Assembly (NCBI GenBank): GCA_030704615.1
Contig: CM060733.1
Span: 36,642,001 to 36,706,000 of the forward strand
DNA from: Takakia lepidozioides
Lineage: Eukaryota > Streptophyta > Takakiopsida > Takakiales > Takakiaceae
DNA length: 64,000 nt
Direction of reading: 5' to 3'
Shown here: one piece after another, positions 20,580 through 31,601 of the stretch
Layout: every line of letters begins with the position of its first letter
Position numbering within the stretch: the first letter of the stretch is position 1
Notes under the pieces: generated by a model
Told to the model about the DNA's origin: nothing
What the model saw: the letters and a program-made list of their open reading frames with translations, nothing else
Databases searched by the model: none
Made by a program: the position numbers and the translations under genes

Positions 20580-21797
20580 ATGGACGCCTCTGTGTGGGGA
20601 AGATTGCCGGAAGATCTAGTGGATGTTGTTATGTCTTTCTTGCCCATATTCAGCTTACTCGGATTTCGCATTGTTTGCAAACGTTGGTGTACTTTGATCG
20701 ACTCTCCTTCATTCCGCAAGACCTCTGCAGAGATCGAAGGAGCATCTCCTCTCATGCAATCATCTGTAGGTTTTCTTTTGCATGATATATCTACTGAATT
20801 ATTAGGAGGATCAATAAAAGTACTTAAAGCACAATTCTGCGCGTACGATCTTGTTGGCGAACAGTGGCAGGCACGTAAGAGCCAGTTCAGCCTCAGGCCT
20901 CGCCTCCTCAGTCCACAAGGGGGTTCACGCCGCATTCTGCCATCGCCTAGAGTGAAATTTGGAGCAGGAGGCCTTATATGTGTGTTGTATTGTACGAACA
21001 AAGGGATGGGCATTGTGGTAAGCAACCCACTGACCGGAGGTTCCAAGAAATTGCCCAAGATGATCAATCGTTGGCGGTGGGGCGCAGCTGTAGTGGAGGT
21101 GTTCATAGATGCGAGGACAAAGACTTACAAGATTCTTATTGCGGGAAATTGTGAGTACGGGGGTGAAGACGAGAGATACCAGACCACAGAGATCTACGAT
21201 GCAGCATTGGGTTCATGGAAAGAAGGTGGAGTGTTCCTGCCTTATAAACCATATTACTCACGCACCGTTCTAGGGGATGCAAGGGGCGTTGAGTACAAAG
21301 GGGCTTTGTACTTTATATTTCGTATGAGGTGTAGACGTACTGTATCCTGGAGAAGCCCGTTGATTGCTTACAACATTGAACAAGATTTATGGAGCGAGAC
21401 CCCATATAACAACATCCTTCCCAATAGAGTCAATGAAGGTGATGACTTTGCACTTGTTAAGTGCGAGGGACGTTTACTCCTACAGACAAATTCTAAGGAT
21501 CAGCGCAACACCCAACACTGCGATATCCTTGAGCTGAATTTTTCAAGCAAAGAGTGGGTCCCCTTCTTAAGAGTTCCCTTTCCACTTCCATTCCTTTCTC
21601 GTCCATATGGAGTGGTATCAAGTAACCAAGTGGTGATAACAAGCCATGACAATCTTGGCGATGTGCGGGTACTGGTCTATGACATGGTTCAACACACCTC
21701 GCGATGGTTGCCCCCTTGTCCTCTTTATAAATTCGGGCAATTTCACGTACTTGGCTGTTCATTTCGGCCAGCCTTATTGCGGACACTAGTGTTGTAG
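20580..21797 (+). CDS. F-box protein with beta-propeller-like C-terminal half
   Basis: Intronless, 405 residues, starting MDASVWGRLPEDLVDVVMSF. Residues about 8-50 (LPEDLVDVVMSFLP, then RIVCKRWCTLIDSPSF) are an F-box, which binds SKP1 in SCF ubiquitin ligases. The rest has the alternating beta pattern and repeated segments (YKILIAGNCEYGG, TTEIYDAALGSWKEGG, GALYFIFR, LIAYNIEQDLWSE, VLVYDMVQHTSRWLPP) of plant F-box/kelch-type proteins, where the propeller recruits substrate. The target is unknown. The 43410-44552 inverted copy is broken, so this is the functional member. First Met kept because it directly precedes the F-box. Confidence 0.88.
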   Translation: MDASVWGRLPEDLVDVVMSFLPIFSLLGFRIVCKRWCTLIDSPSFRKTSAEIEGASPLMQSSVGFLLHDISTELLGGSIKVLKAQFCAYDLVGEQWQARKSQFSLRPRLLSPQGGSRRILPSPRVKFGAGGLICVLYCTNKGMGIVVSNPLTGGSKKLPKMINRWRWGAAVVEVFIDARTKTYKILIAGNCEYGGEDERYQTTEIYDAALGSWKEGGVFLPYKPYYSRTVLGDARGVEYKGALYFIFRMRCRRTVSWRSPLIAYNIEQDLWSETPYNNILPNRVNEGDDFALVKCEGRLLLQTNSKDQRNTQHCDILELNFSSKEWVPFLRVPFPLPFLSRPYGVVSSNQVVITSHDNLGDVRVLVYDMVQHTSRWLPPCPLYKFGQFHVLGCSFRPALLRTLVL

Positions 21798-21799
21798 AA

Positions 21800-22040
21800 T
21801 TTTTGCAACCCAGGATGGTGTATAAGTCAGATGCACCAGTTTTCCGTCACACTTTGAGGCACAATTCCAATATTTATGAAACTGGGTGGAAAGTCTGGGT
21901 TATCTGCTGTAACATGTGCTCCCAAAAAATGTTTGGAGAAACATTTCCACTTAGGAAATCTGGCAACAAACCTGACTTTTTGGCCCTGAAAAACTATAGA
22001 TTACTTATTATGTCCTCCACTATATTGTTCAAATAATCAC
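21800..22040. other. 3' flank of the F-box gene
   Basis: No domain content. The duplicated block seems to end at the stop codon, because sequence after 21797 does not match the flank of the copy at 43410. Confidence 0.4.
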
Positions 22041-22045
22041 GCCAC

Positions 22046-22250
22046 CTAAACGCTGGAGTGTACAATTTTATGATTTTTTTGAGGTAACGCAGGGAATTCA
22101 GAGTAAACCAAAGCACACCTACCTTTCCAGCTCTGCCACAACGAGTGAGCTCGCAAAGCAGGCCAGACTGGGCACTCGCTCCACAAGGAGTCGTTCCTGG
22201 TGTTAAGTAGAAGGAGGGTGGAGTCAGGAGGAGAGGAAAGAGATTTCCAT
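22046..22250 (-). pseudogene. LINE fragment, zf-RVT-like
   Basis: The minus frame reads NDSLWSECPVWPALRAHSLW then QSWKGRC, similar in spacing to WISCPILPYLGAHTLWSVWK then GRC at 56.9 kb. This is the C-terminal zinc-binding region that follows reverse transcriptase in plant LINEs. Short and isolated. Confidence 0.45.
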
Positions 22251-22279
22251 GGAGAATATAAATGAAAGATCACTCCCCA

Positions 22280-23370
22280 GATTCGGGTTATTCACTTTTC
22301 TGTGGCTGAAGGTTCCGTTTTTTGGGCAGTTTTGCGACACCGGTACACTCTTAATGGCTTGACAAAAGTACATTGCAACCCCTACAGACACACACACACA
22401 CACAAGAGCCACAAGATATATTAGTGTGGTCATCAATCCGAGGAAGGAGACAGACATGTCATCACACTTTAAAACTGGACTATTTGGTGTATTATTTAGT
22501 ACCAAGAATGAAAGTGAATCTAGCATGTTGCAAGCACTTCTGGGTAAGCATTTCAAAAGCACATTCAGTCAATGATCTTTGACCGGCCATGTCTGAGGTA
22601 AACAAAAATGGAGAATCCAACAGTGCCACCAAACCTAAGTTTCAAAATTCAAAATGAAAGGTCTCAATATTCATATCCCCAATCTGCAGATCTGCCAATA
22701 TTTTCAGTAAAATGGAGAGTTACAATTTGCACCCTCCACACCAACGGTTGGGACCACGGTTCTCTCTTCATACATTGACTTCATGGTCACTCACATGATT
22801 AGCTACCAAGTGACCACATTGCCCGAGTGTGAGGCCCACACCCCTGCAGCATTGGGAAGACCCAGCCTTATGTGTGTAAGTCGGGGTGGTCTAATTGGGG
22901 GTTAAAAAGTTGCAGATAACAGATGAGAAAGTGATGGCTCTCCTGCGCATGGACACTGACCTACACCTTCACCAACAGTGAACAATGATGTAGGAATGAG
23001 AAGACATGGTAGTTAAACTGGCTATCCACAACAAGAGCAAAGAACTCACAAGGTAGAAGAGAAGCAGGTAGTTGTAACCAGTTATCGCACTGAAGCAACA
23101 CTGTCCACATAAAATGAGATACTCGTTGCTTCTTACCCAGTAATTCCAAGGAGATCACAGTACCCTGACAGTCATCACCATGTGTAAAACTAACTCCAGT
23201 GCTGGTCAATGATTGTCATTCTACCTTGTGACCATCCTCTCAAGGGACAGCTCCCAAAAACTTTAGTGATGGTTGTCCCATTGAATTTTGACTTCACTCT
23301 TTGCCAACAGAAATAAGGCCCGATGATGACAATTCTACCTTACATACTTCCTTTCTTGAATGTTTGCTTA
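22280..23370. other. intergenic, no gene supported
   Basis: Contains a short (CA)n run near 22388-22402 and the 3' flank of the PPR gene ending at 23373. No frame with domain content. Confidence 0.45.
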
Positions 23371-23372
23371 TT

Positions 23373-26306
23373 TCACCAGTAATCTCCACAGGAACAAATC
23401 CCATCCTGGAAGTGGTGAAACCGGTTGGCATCCCTCACAATAATTGCTCGCCTAGCAATTTTTGAGATGAGCTTGGTGGCAGTGTGGCAGTCACCACACA
23501 CCCGAAGGTTCTTGATGATGCGGAGAGGCATCCCAGGGGGTGTACTGATCAACCCCAAAGCAATAGCCAGCTTTTCACTATGGTAGCAAAGAGAGAGTTC
23601 CTTTTGCTCCTCCTCCACATCATGCAATACAAGGCGTGTGTCAGGCACATACCCAGCCACCTTCATCTGACCATACAATCTTTTAAGCTCAGCATGAATT
23701 TCCTCAATCTGTGGATGCGATCTGTCTTCTACAACAAAGGTATGCACCTGGTTACCAATCCCAATACAGCTGTGCCCTGGTTCCTTTCTAACACCTCTAT
23801 TCTGCATCATTTTTCTCACCTTTGCTGTATCATCCCACCTACCAACAGCAGCATAGATGTTCGATAGCAGCACATAAGTAGCAGCGTGCTGTGGATCCCA
23901 CTTGAGAAGGCACTGAGCAGCACGTTCGGCCACCTCCACATTGCTATGAGTTCTGCAGGCACTAAGCAAGGCCCCCAATAATGTAGCATCTGGTTTGAGT
24001 GGCATTGTGTTCGCGAGGTTTTCTGCCTCATCCAACCGACCTGCGCGGCCCAGAAGGTCCACCATGCAGCCAAAATGCTCCACTGTAGGAGTGAGTCCAT
24101 GATCTCGACTCATGGAATCAAAGTAGTGACAGCCTTCATCGACCAGACCCGCATGGCTACATGCAGAAAGAAGACATATAAAGGTAATACCGTCGGGCTT
24201 CAAGCCTTCCTCTTGCATTTGGTCATATAGTTGCACAGCTTCCATACCACACCCATGCTGAGCATATCCTGCAATGATTGCACTCCATGAGACCACATCT
24301 CGTCCAGCCATGTTGTCAAACACTTGACGCGCATCCTTCATACTCCCACATTTGGCATACATGTTGACCAGGGCAGTCTCCAAAATGGTATTTGGTGCCA
24401 TTCCAGCTTTGATCATGTCAGAATGAACCTCTTTGCCCATTTCCAGGGCTGCTAGGCTGGCACACACCTTGAGAATGCAAATGAATGTGACCTTGTCACG
24501 CACCATTTTTTCCTGCACCATCTGCTCATACATCACCAAAGCCTCCCTACCACGGCCATGCTGAGCGTATCCTGCAATCATCGCATTCCATGTGACTACA
24601 TCCGGCTTCAACCCTTCTTGTTGCATTTCTTCCAGTAATTGCTGGGCCTCCATAAAGCACCCACGCTGAGCATAGCCTGCGATCATCACGTTCCATGAGG
24701 CTGCACTTCGTTCGGCCAGATTGTCAAACACCTGGCGTGCATCCTTGAAGTTTCCACATTTGGCATACATGTTAACAAGGGCAGTCCCCAGGATAATATC
24801 TGGCACAATTCCGGCTTTAATGATGTCAGATTGGACATCAACACCTTTTTCCAGAGCTGCCAGGGTGGCACATGCATTGAGAATGCAAATGAAAGTGACC
24901 TTATTGGGTGTCACCCCTTCCATTATCATTTGCTCATACATCTCCAAAGCCTCCCAACCATACCCATGCTGAGCATATCCTGTGATCATGGCAGTCCATG
25001 AGACCACATTTTGGTCAGTCATATTGTTGAACACCTGACGTGCATTCTCTACACTACCGCATTTGGTATACATGTTGACGAGGGCAGTCTCCAGAATGAT
25101 ATCTGGGGCAATTCCAGCTTTGAGGATATCAGCATGGACCTCTTTGCCCTTTTCCAGGTCTGCCAGGCTGGCACAAGCATTGAGAATGCATATGAAAGTA
25201 ACCCCATTGGGTGTCACCCCTTCCAGTATCATTTGCTCATACATCTCCAAAGCCTCCTTACCACACCCATGTTTGGCATATCCTGCAATCAACGCACTCC
25301 ATGAGACAACATTTCTTCCAGCCATACCCTCAAACACTCGAAGTGCATCCTTTAGACTTCGGCACTTGCTGTACATGTCAACAAGGGCAGTCTCCAGAAC
25401 TATATCTGGCACAATTCCAGCTTTAATGATGTCAGTGTGGACCTCTTTACCTTTGTCCAGGGCTGACAGGCTGCCACATGCATTGAGAATACAAATGAAC
25501 GTGACCCTGTTGGGTGTAAACCCTTCCCATATCATTTGCTTATACATCTCCAAAGCATCCATAGCACACCCGTTCTGGGCATATCCTGCAATCATTCCAT
25601 TCCATGAGACCACATTTCGTTGAACCATACTATCAAACACTTGAAGTGCATCCTTCAAGCTCCCACATTTGGCATACATGTTGGTAAGAGTATTCTCCAA
25701 ATTAATATAGGAAATGATACCAGCTTTCATGATGTTAGCATGGACTTCTTTGCCCTTTTCTAGGGCTCCCAGGCGAGCACAAGCATTAAGAACGCAAATG
25801 AACGTGACCCTGTCGGGCATCACGTTTTCCACTTGCATTTGCTCATACATTTCAATAGCCTCCCTACAACACCCATGCTGAGTATATCCTGCTATCATAA
25901 TATTCCACGTAAACATATTTCGTGTAGGCATTTTGTCAAACACCTGCCGCGCATCCAACACACTCCCACACTTGGCATACATGTTGATAAGGGTGTTGAG
26001 TAGAAAGATGTTTGGTTTGAATCCACTTTGTAGGATGTGGGTGTGCACCTGCCTTCCCTCTCTTAGGCATTTCATCTTGATGCACTCCTGCAAGAGACAG
26101 ACATAAGCATTGGAGTCCACCAAAAGGCTTCCTTGGTTCAAAATGTGTAATGGCTCTTTCAGTTGCCCTCCCTTACAAAGTGTCCTCGTATCTCCAAGAG
26201 TGCCAGACGAGCTCCTGTTGACTCCCTCTCGAGATCCTCTTTCAAAAACAGTGGTCATGGTGGAGGTGCAAGATTCAAACAACTGTGCCTGATTCAACCC
26301 TGCCAT
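23373..26306 (-). CDS. PPR-E-DYW RNA-editing factor, second copy
   Basis: Single open frame of 977 residues, no intron. The N-terminal stretch (MTTVFERGSREGVNRSSSGT, then LHILNQGS) parallels the 14829 gene. The PLS-type PPR array has six modules with KEVH.DIIKAGI.PD, MYAKCGS, WN.MIAGYAQHG and ALEMYEQM, plus one extra short GLKPDVVTWNAMIAGYAQHG unit near residue 530-560. Then E motifs, a KEPGHSCIGIGN segment, and a full DYW domain: CYHSEKLA, CGDCHTATKLIS, FHHFQDGICSCGDYW. All zinc ligands and the HSE glutamate are present, so deaminase activity is plausible; organellar location is the family rule, but no clear transit peptide is seen at this start. It shares recent ancestry with the 14829 gene but its modules are more diverged. 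Confidence 0.93.
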   Translation of the reverse strand: MAGLNQAQLFESCTSTMTTVFERGSREGVNRSSSGTLGDTRTLCKGGQLKEPLHILNQGSLLVDSNAYVCLLQECIKMKCLREGRQVHTHILQSGFKPNIFLLNTLINMYAKCGSVLDARQVFDKMPTRNMFTWNIMIAGYTQHGCCREAIEMYEQMQVENVMPDRVTFICVLNACARLGALEKGKEVHANIMKAGIISYINLENTLTNMYAKCGSLKDALQVFDSMVQRNVVSWNGMIAGYAQNGCAMDALEMYKQMIWEGFTPNRVTFICILNACGSLSALDKGKEVHTDIIKAGIVPDIVLETALVDMYSKCRSLKDALRVFEGMAGRNVVSWSALIAGYAKHGCGKEALEMYEQMILEGVTPNGVTFICILNACASLADLEKGKEVHADILKAGIAPDIILETALVNMYTKCGSVENARQVFNNMTDQNVVSWTAMITGYAQHGYGWEALEMYEQMIMEGVTPNKVTFICILNACATLAALEKGVDVQSDIIKAGIVPDIILGTALVNMYAKCGNFKDARQVFDNLAERSAASWNVMIAGYAQRGCFMEAQQLLEEMQQEGLKPDVVTWNAMIAGYAQHGRGREALVMYEQMVQEKMVRDKVTFICILKVCASLAALEMGKEVHSDMIKAGMAPNTILETALVNMYAKCGSMKDARQVFDNMAGRDVVSWSAIIAGYAQHGCGMEAVQLYDQMQEEGLKPDGITFICLLSACSHAGLVDEGCHYFDSMSRDHGLTPTVEHFGCMVDLLGRAGRLDEAENLANTMPLKPDATLLGALLSACRTHSNVEVAERAAQCLLKWDPQHAATYVLLSNIYAAVGRWDDTAKVRKMMQNRGVRKEPGHSCIGIGNQVHTFVVEDRSHPQIEEIHAELKRLYGQMKVAGYVPDTRLVLHDVEEEQKELSLCYHSEKLAIALGLISTPPGMPLRIIKNLRVCGDCHTATKLISKIARRAIIVRDANRFHHFQDGICSCGDYW

Positions 26307-26309
26307 CCT

Positions 26310-27290
26310 GCATGACTCATAATTTTAGTTACAAACCGCAACACTCAGCCTCAGTGGATTCTATATCAAAGCCTCTACGGAATTCTAGAAAGATCTCTTC
26401 ACGAGAACATGCTCCTTGCTACATATTAACAGGGTTTTTGTGGTGGTTGACCCATTGTTTTACGTTGGATGACTTTTGACAACTGTGTTCACATTCACAT
26501 AGAGAGAAAGGTACAACACACACCGTCCATGTAACATTTCCACATTGTATGTAACCTCCTATGCAACCCCACCCCCCTCCTGAGAAAAACCCACAAGATT
26601 CAGATCCCATTGTGTGTCAAGGGAGAGACGTTAACTATCCCTCATGGTAAATCCCATAGGTGGCTTACCCGTCCCTTGTGAAAATTTACGTGAAAGACTT
26701 TGGAGGATACCCCATGCAACTAACATTGAAAGAGCAGAACTGCGGGTAGTCTGCATCTGCATAAGAGAAGGGACGACTGTCACACTGGAAGCGCCCCGAC
26801 AATTCCCCTCTGTGAAGGCTCACCACAGACATCCGCCTAGCTGCTTCCTGCAATTGACATCTGCTACTGTAGGATGTATCTGCACCCACTCTCCATCCCT
26901 GCCTCCTTCAGCTGCCACCACCACAAAATAAATAGAGCAAACACACCGCAACCATCACTGGCCCCTAAGCTGATGGACGCCCCACTTCCAGGGCTTGGTC
27001 CCTGTGCAATACTAGGGAGTTTCAGAACAGACTGGAATTTCCATGGCACTGTGAATCCATTGCCGAGGATTTGAGTTTTGGAGGCTGCGATGGCCTTGCC
27101 CTCATACTGTACAGAATGAGGTCCATTTCAACACCGCTCGTCTAACCCTCTAGCCTGCAAGAGGATGGATACCTACATTTGGTTGTCCAGTCACAGGGTA
27201 ATGAATGTACCTGCCACAGTTTTGAGGAGAAAGGCAGGTGGAGAGAGAGAGAGAGAGAGAGATTGCTTCTGCTGCAAGATGAAGGCATTC
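26310..27290. other. intron-like or intergenic sequence between OSB-like exon and PPR gene
   Basis: 26875-26930 (GGAGGCAGGGATGGAGAGTG on the minus strand) resembles the acceptor region before 17717, so this was the matching OSB intron. A (GA)n run lies at 27243-27263. No further coding exon is supported. Confidence 0.45.
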
Positions 27291-27292
27291 AC

Positions 27293-27730
27293 CTTATTGC
27301 CTCGATTATCCCACCACTGAGTCGGGTCTCGAAAAAGTTCGTTCCGGAGCTTTTCCATATCCGTAATTTGGCATTGTAGATATTTGCCTGTGTTTGCAAT
27401 TTCCTTGCTGAACGTGACCACAGGTAGACTTGGCCACTCAATTTTTTGCACCTCCAAGTGACCTTCATTCTCCTTACCCCGACCATATGCCTCCTCTACT
27501 GGGCTCCACTGGCCCGCTTTTGGCTTCAAACTGTTTGAAACAGACCTAAAGGCAATGCCCTGTGGAATATGCAAAGGGTTTAGAGGGTACACTCCAGATC
27601 TTCTTGATGCTTTAGGTCCAGGGCAGGTGATATAGCCTAGGGGAGGCTTATTAGGGCACCCGGAGATGCCTCCAGTACATGCCGATAAAGCAAACATAAT
27701 CCCCGCGGATCCCATGCTTATAGTTTGCAT
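27293..27730 (-). CDS. OSB-like exon with transit-like N-terminus and first half of a PDF motif
   Basis: Starts MQTISMGSAGIMFALSACTG, an N-terminus low in acids, and ends MEKLRNELFRDPTQWWDNRG then NK before a GTGAATG donor at 27292. FRDPTQWWDNRGNK is the first half of an OSB PDF motif, cut at the same place as in the exon at 17897. The middle (KIEWPSLPVVTFSKEIANTG) does not look like a complete SSB fold. The next exon is uncertain: GTGGGTGCAG at about 26879 precedes IHPTVADVNCRKQLGG, which shares IHP with the 17717 exon but loses the motif and meets a stop. No in-frame junction to the PPR gene at 26306 was found. Confidence 0.55.
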
Positions 27731-29260
27731 GGCAGCTCCTTATCCAACTCCTCCAAGAAAGAATACATCTGAAATTCCTGATATATGGAGAGAAAGCAAT
27801 TTGCTCAGGCACACCAAGCACTGTTCAAGTCTAATACTCCTCTTCTCTCAATGTCCCGATATACCTGCGGAGGTTTGCAATGGCTCCACTGGCAATGCAG
27901 GCGAAAATAGGGGCAAGACTACCCCCTTATTAACCTCCCTATCTTGAGTGTTAAAAATCATAGCTGCAGCAGAAGAGACAACAGCAGACCTGTCGTTCTG
28001 TTCACAGAGCCTTGCTTGAGGGGATATGCAAGAGCTTCTGTGGCATCGTATAGAATCACAACCAGATGAGCGTTCGGGATGGCGTAAAAGGTTTTACATT
28101 AGTGGAATTTGGTGTGGATAGCTAAGTTGAAAGAGAGGGGATCCAACAAGTGCTGATGAGGTCCATAGCAGGATGTAGAACCTGATTGCCCTGGAAATTG
28201 GCTAGAGGCCGGTACAGTTGGGAGTGGGCTGATGGACCTGTGAGTTTGAGGCCTTCAGCCCCAGGGGATATTGCATCCAACAAGGCAACAATTTGGATAA
28301 AAATCTAGTGATTGCCACGTGGTCAATGCAGGGGGGTCATTTTTGGGTTTTTTTTTAACTTTGCAAACAATGTCCCAATTTCACAGTTTAAGTGTATGAT
28401 TGTGTTGCTTTGTAGGCCCAGCAACATGTTATCTCTCTCTCTTTCCGTGTGCCCCATTGGAAGCCCCTACCCAACATCCCAGCCTCTTTACAGAACTTTG
28501 TAACCAGCCTGCCTAATCTCAGCTCCCAGTCAGCTTGGATCACAAAACCAGCACAACTAGCAAGTCCTCTCTTCACAGCAGCAATAGCAGCCCAGAACAA
28601 CCTTTGTACCAGCCCAACAGCCCCACACAGTGCCCACATGCGGCAGCCCCACACCCAAAATCCCAACAGCCCATTTTGGGTACCTGTATTCTACTTTTTA
28701 AGCATGATACCTTATGGCTTTCTTTTGCTCCTAGTCTTGCATACATTCCTACCAGGTCTTCTGTTCTCAAGAATCATTCCAGCCCAAGGTCAACCTGCGT
28801 ACCAACCGGCCAATAGCCCCACACCTTATCCTCATAATTGTTTGTGTGAGTGGGATTTGAGCCCCAAACTCTGGGCCTACCCCATTGACACCCGCACATA
28901 CACACAAGGGGAGGGAATTCCTGCAAGAGAATGCCCCATCCTTGTACACCCCCACTTGGTTAAAGGACTAATACCTTTAGGCACAAACAACTCGAGCAAG
29001 CAAACTTAGAAAGTGAACACAGAATAAAAAAACAAAACCAATTGTGACCAAGTAATCATGAGCTCCGACAGCTCTTATCATAACTGCAAGTCCTCATGCA
29101 CAACATTGTCTAGATTGATCTAGCCCTCATGTCATTGTTGCAGCTCCTGTCATAGCTGCAGCTTCTCATGATCTGCGTGTGAAACAAATAATGTTAGGCC
29201 CCTTTATGCAACTCTTGTCATAGCTTCAGCTTTGCAGGCCAATACATTACGCCTCTCATT
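27731..29260. other. intergenic, no gene supported
   Basis: Open frames at 28388-29009 have no recognised domain. 28850-28930 has a weak B-box-like GGCTCAAATCCC on the minus strand but no convincing A box. The end leads into the CAGTCTG repeat cluster near 29400. Confidence 0.4.
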
Positions 29261-29399
29261 TTAAGATAATAGGGTCTTCAATGGGCACGTGCGATGTGGC
29301 CGGTGGGCCCCACGCACGGACGCCCGGCTCCCCAGCACCCCGCCCGCCGCTGCAGCAACCGCGCCTGCGCCCCCGTCCGCCGCGCGGCCAGTCCCCCGC

Positions 29400-29525
29400 C
29401 CATGAGTCCGCTGCCCTCCAGTCTGCCAGTCCGCCAGTCTGCCCGTCAGTCCGGTGCCCAGCAGTCTGCCAGTCTGCCAGTCTGCCCGCCAGTCCCCTGC
29501 CATCCAGTCCGCTGATGGCGCAGGA
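29400..29525. repeat. CAGTCTGCC repeat cluster
   Basis: Degenerate tandem copies of (C)CAGTCTGCC and (C)CAGTCCG, about 9-10 bases each, on the plus strand. Related motifs recur at 31.8-32.1, 32.7-33.5, 34.1-34.7, 35.1-35.5 and 36.4-36.6 kb. The apparent open frames with repeating SLPVCQSA text are repeat artefacts. Confidence 0.75.
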
Positions 29526-29721
29526 TCGCCACCATCCATTCCCATAACCCATCCGAACCCTCCATTTTTAGGGCTGCAATTCAAACCTACATCCCTGCCG
29601 CCTGCCACTTGCCAGCAGCCGCGAACGTGCGCACTATTCTCCTGACACGTTGTCAATCGTGTCTTGTACTGTGGCGCGTTTCTTGCATGTTCAGAAGCGT
29701 GTCCTTTGTACTGTATAGGGC

Positions 29722-31601
29722 ATGGACGTGGAAGCAAAACCCGATGATATACTGATCACGGAAAGCCCGCTTATACGGCCTCTTCGACAATGTTTGCAAA
29801 CAGCAAAACCAGGACCTTTCAACAGGAAGGATCTCCATTGGAAGAGTGAGACGCAATATGGGTTTATGGGTGTGCGAGTGAATGTTGAAAAGGCCTACAT
29901 ACCTTGGGATAGAGTTGGTGACTTCGTCCTGGGAGAGGAGAGTTTGGAGGACTACCCCACTCAGTTTTGGGTTAATGTCCATTCTAAAGTGGAACCCGGC
30001 TCGCGAAAAGCACCCAGAGCCAACACATTTCTGTCCAGTATTATGTGTGTACCATCCTCAGTCCTTTTGACGTTTCATTGCATGTCTGTTGCCATTTTTT
30101 GTTTCACGAGTTCTCTGATTTTATGCTTCCTTAAGTCGTTGGATATTGATTTTAGAATTTTCTGTCCAGGTATCAATGCTGCTACGGTCCTGATGACAAA
30201 CGCACCAACAAGGCAATAGTGGAGGATCCAAAACAGAAGCGTGGAGGACCTCTTGTGGGTGCTGGAACATCTTGCCCTCATAAAGGCCCAAGGAGAAAGA
30301 AGTCAGAGTATGGAGAGTCTTACAAACGTGGTTGCCAATGTTGTTTCAAGGTCCAGCAATGCTATCTCGCCCCTGACATCTGTGTCCTCACGTACTACAA
30401 CAACATGGAGCATACAGATGCGCAAGGGAAACCCTCGCATGGGAAGTCCGCAGAGTTCAGGGATATGGGAGACTTCATGTACTGTAGAGGGGGACCACGC
30501 AACGAGAAAAAAACGCTTCGGTGGGTTGCAAGGAGAATCCGTCGTATGAGGTCAAAATACCCGAAAGGACATGAATTTCTTGACTATATCAAACAGTACT
30601 GGAAGCCCAAAATAGCAATGTGGTGTACAGCAGCCCGTCATGTCCCTCATGCGAGCCAAGACACAAACGCAAGCATTGAGGCATACCATGGAAATCTGAA
30701 GGCAAGACTTGCCATGGGGAAAGGCAAGATGAGTGGTCGTAGAGTGGACTGGCTTATATGGGAACTCACTGGCCGTGTGCTAACACACTACTGGTACGCA
30801 ATCCATTTGAAGACCCACGGGTTCATAAGAAATGACAAACACGAAAAGTACATATCCAGTTCTATACTTGCGGCACGAGACATTCCTGCTGAGAGTGTTA
30901 CTCTTCCCTTGGGTCCTGGTGAACCAGCCTACGTTCTCAGCAGCAACCACCCCGGCACAACATACATTGTTTACAATCCTGATTGCGATTGGGGTTGTTG
31001 CACGTGCCCATGGGCAATGAAGGGAAACTTATGCAAGCATCAGGTCCGTGTCTTGAAGATGCTTCACCCTGACCTGCAGGATGGCCTCCTTGTGCGCGCT
31101 TGTGGCACGGCGCTGGGAACCCTTCATGGAGGATTACCTAACTTGCTCTTGGGCAATGGTGCCGGCGGCAACGACGAATCCAATCAGTGCATGGAAAGAC
31201 ATCCTCCGGACGACTTCCCCTACGACGAGGCACCTCTGGAGGTCTCAGCCTCATTGGAACAAGAATTCGCGGACATACTTTGCATTGTAGGTGATGACAA
31301 ATACCTGGAGGCACATGCCCGATCTGCTCTTCATATGTGCAGAGGGCAGCTCGTTGATATCCTGGCGAAAAGTGCGGCTGGAATGTTGCACCCTGCGGCA
31401 GCGAAGGCTTTCCGTCCTCTGAACGACAACAACAACATGTCTCTGAAAAGGAGACGAGATTTCGTGGAGGCCTGGAAAACCCGGTCTAGGGTTTTGCGGA
31501 GAACCAGCAAGAGGGTGTCTGTACCTGCACCTGCAGCACATATATACTCGAAAATTCGCAAGGTTTCAGGTCGTGTAGATGTCACGAAGAAGACAATATA
31601 A
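29722..31601 (+). CDS. SWIM zinc-finger protein of MULE-transposase ancestry
   Basis: Two exons, 29722-30044 and 30170-31601, 584 residues. The intron has GTGTGT and TCTGTCCAG ends and joins in phase (TFLSSIM then YQCCYGPDD). Residues about 385-398 are CTCPWAMKGNLCKH, a SWIM finger (CxC..CxH). Upstream, CQCCFKVQQCYLAPDICVLT then HTDAQGKPSHGK is an N-terminal zinc-binding segment, and SQDTNASIEAYHGNLKARLA matches the end of MULE transposases. The central DDE catalytic segment is absent: text passes from GDFMYCRGGPRNEK straight to RRMRSKYPKGHEFLDY. It is therefore either a deletion derivative or a domesticated DNA-binding protein. The long intact frame with a clean intron favours a maintained gene; function unknown. 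Confidence 0.72.

Noticed and set aside
26310-27292. In-frame OSB-PPR fusion at the second locus
   Set aside because: Joining the 27293 donor to the CATGCAG acceptor near 26307 runs into a stop in the required frame, and the 26879 acceptor also leads to a stop.
28850-28930. Possible third SINE (GGCTCAAATCCC on the minus strand)
   Set aside because: The B-box-like sequence has a mismatch and no convincing A box lies at the right distance.
29256-29737. Minus-strand frames over 29.26-29.74 kb as genes
   Set aside because: Their composition (Gly/Arg/Ala and ADWQTGR repeats) comes from the CAGTCTG cluster and GC-rich sequence, with no domain.
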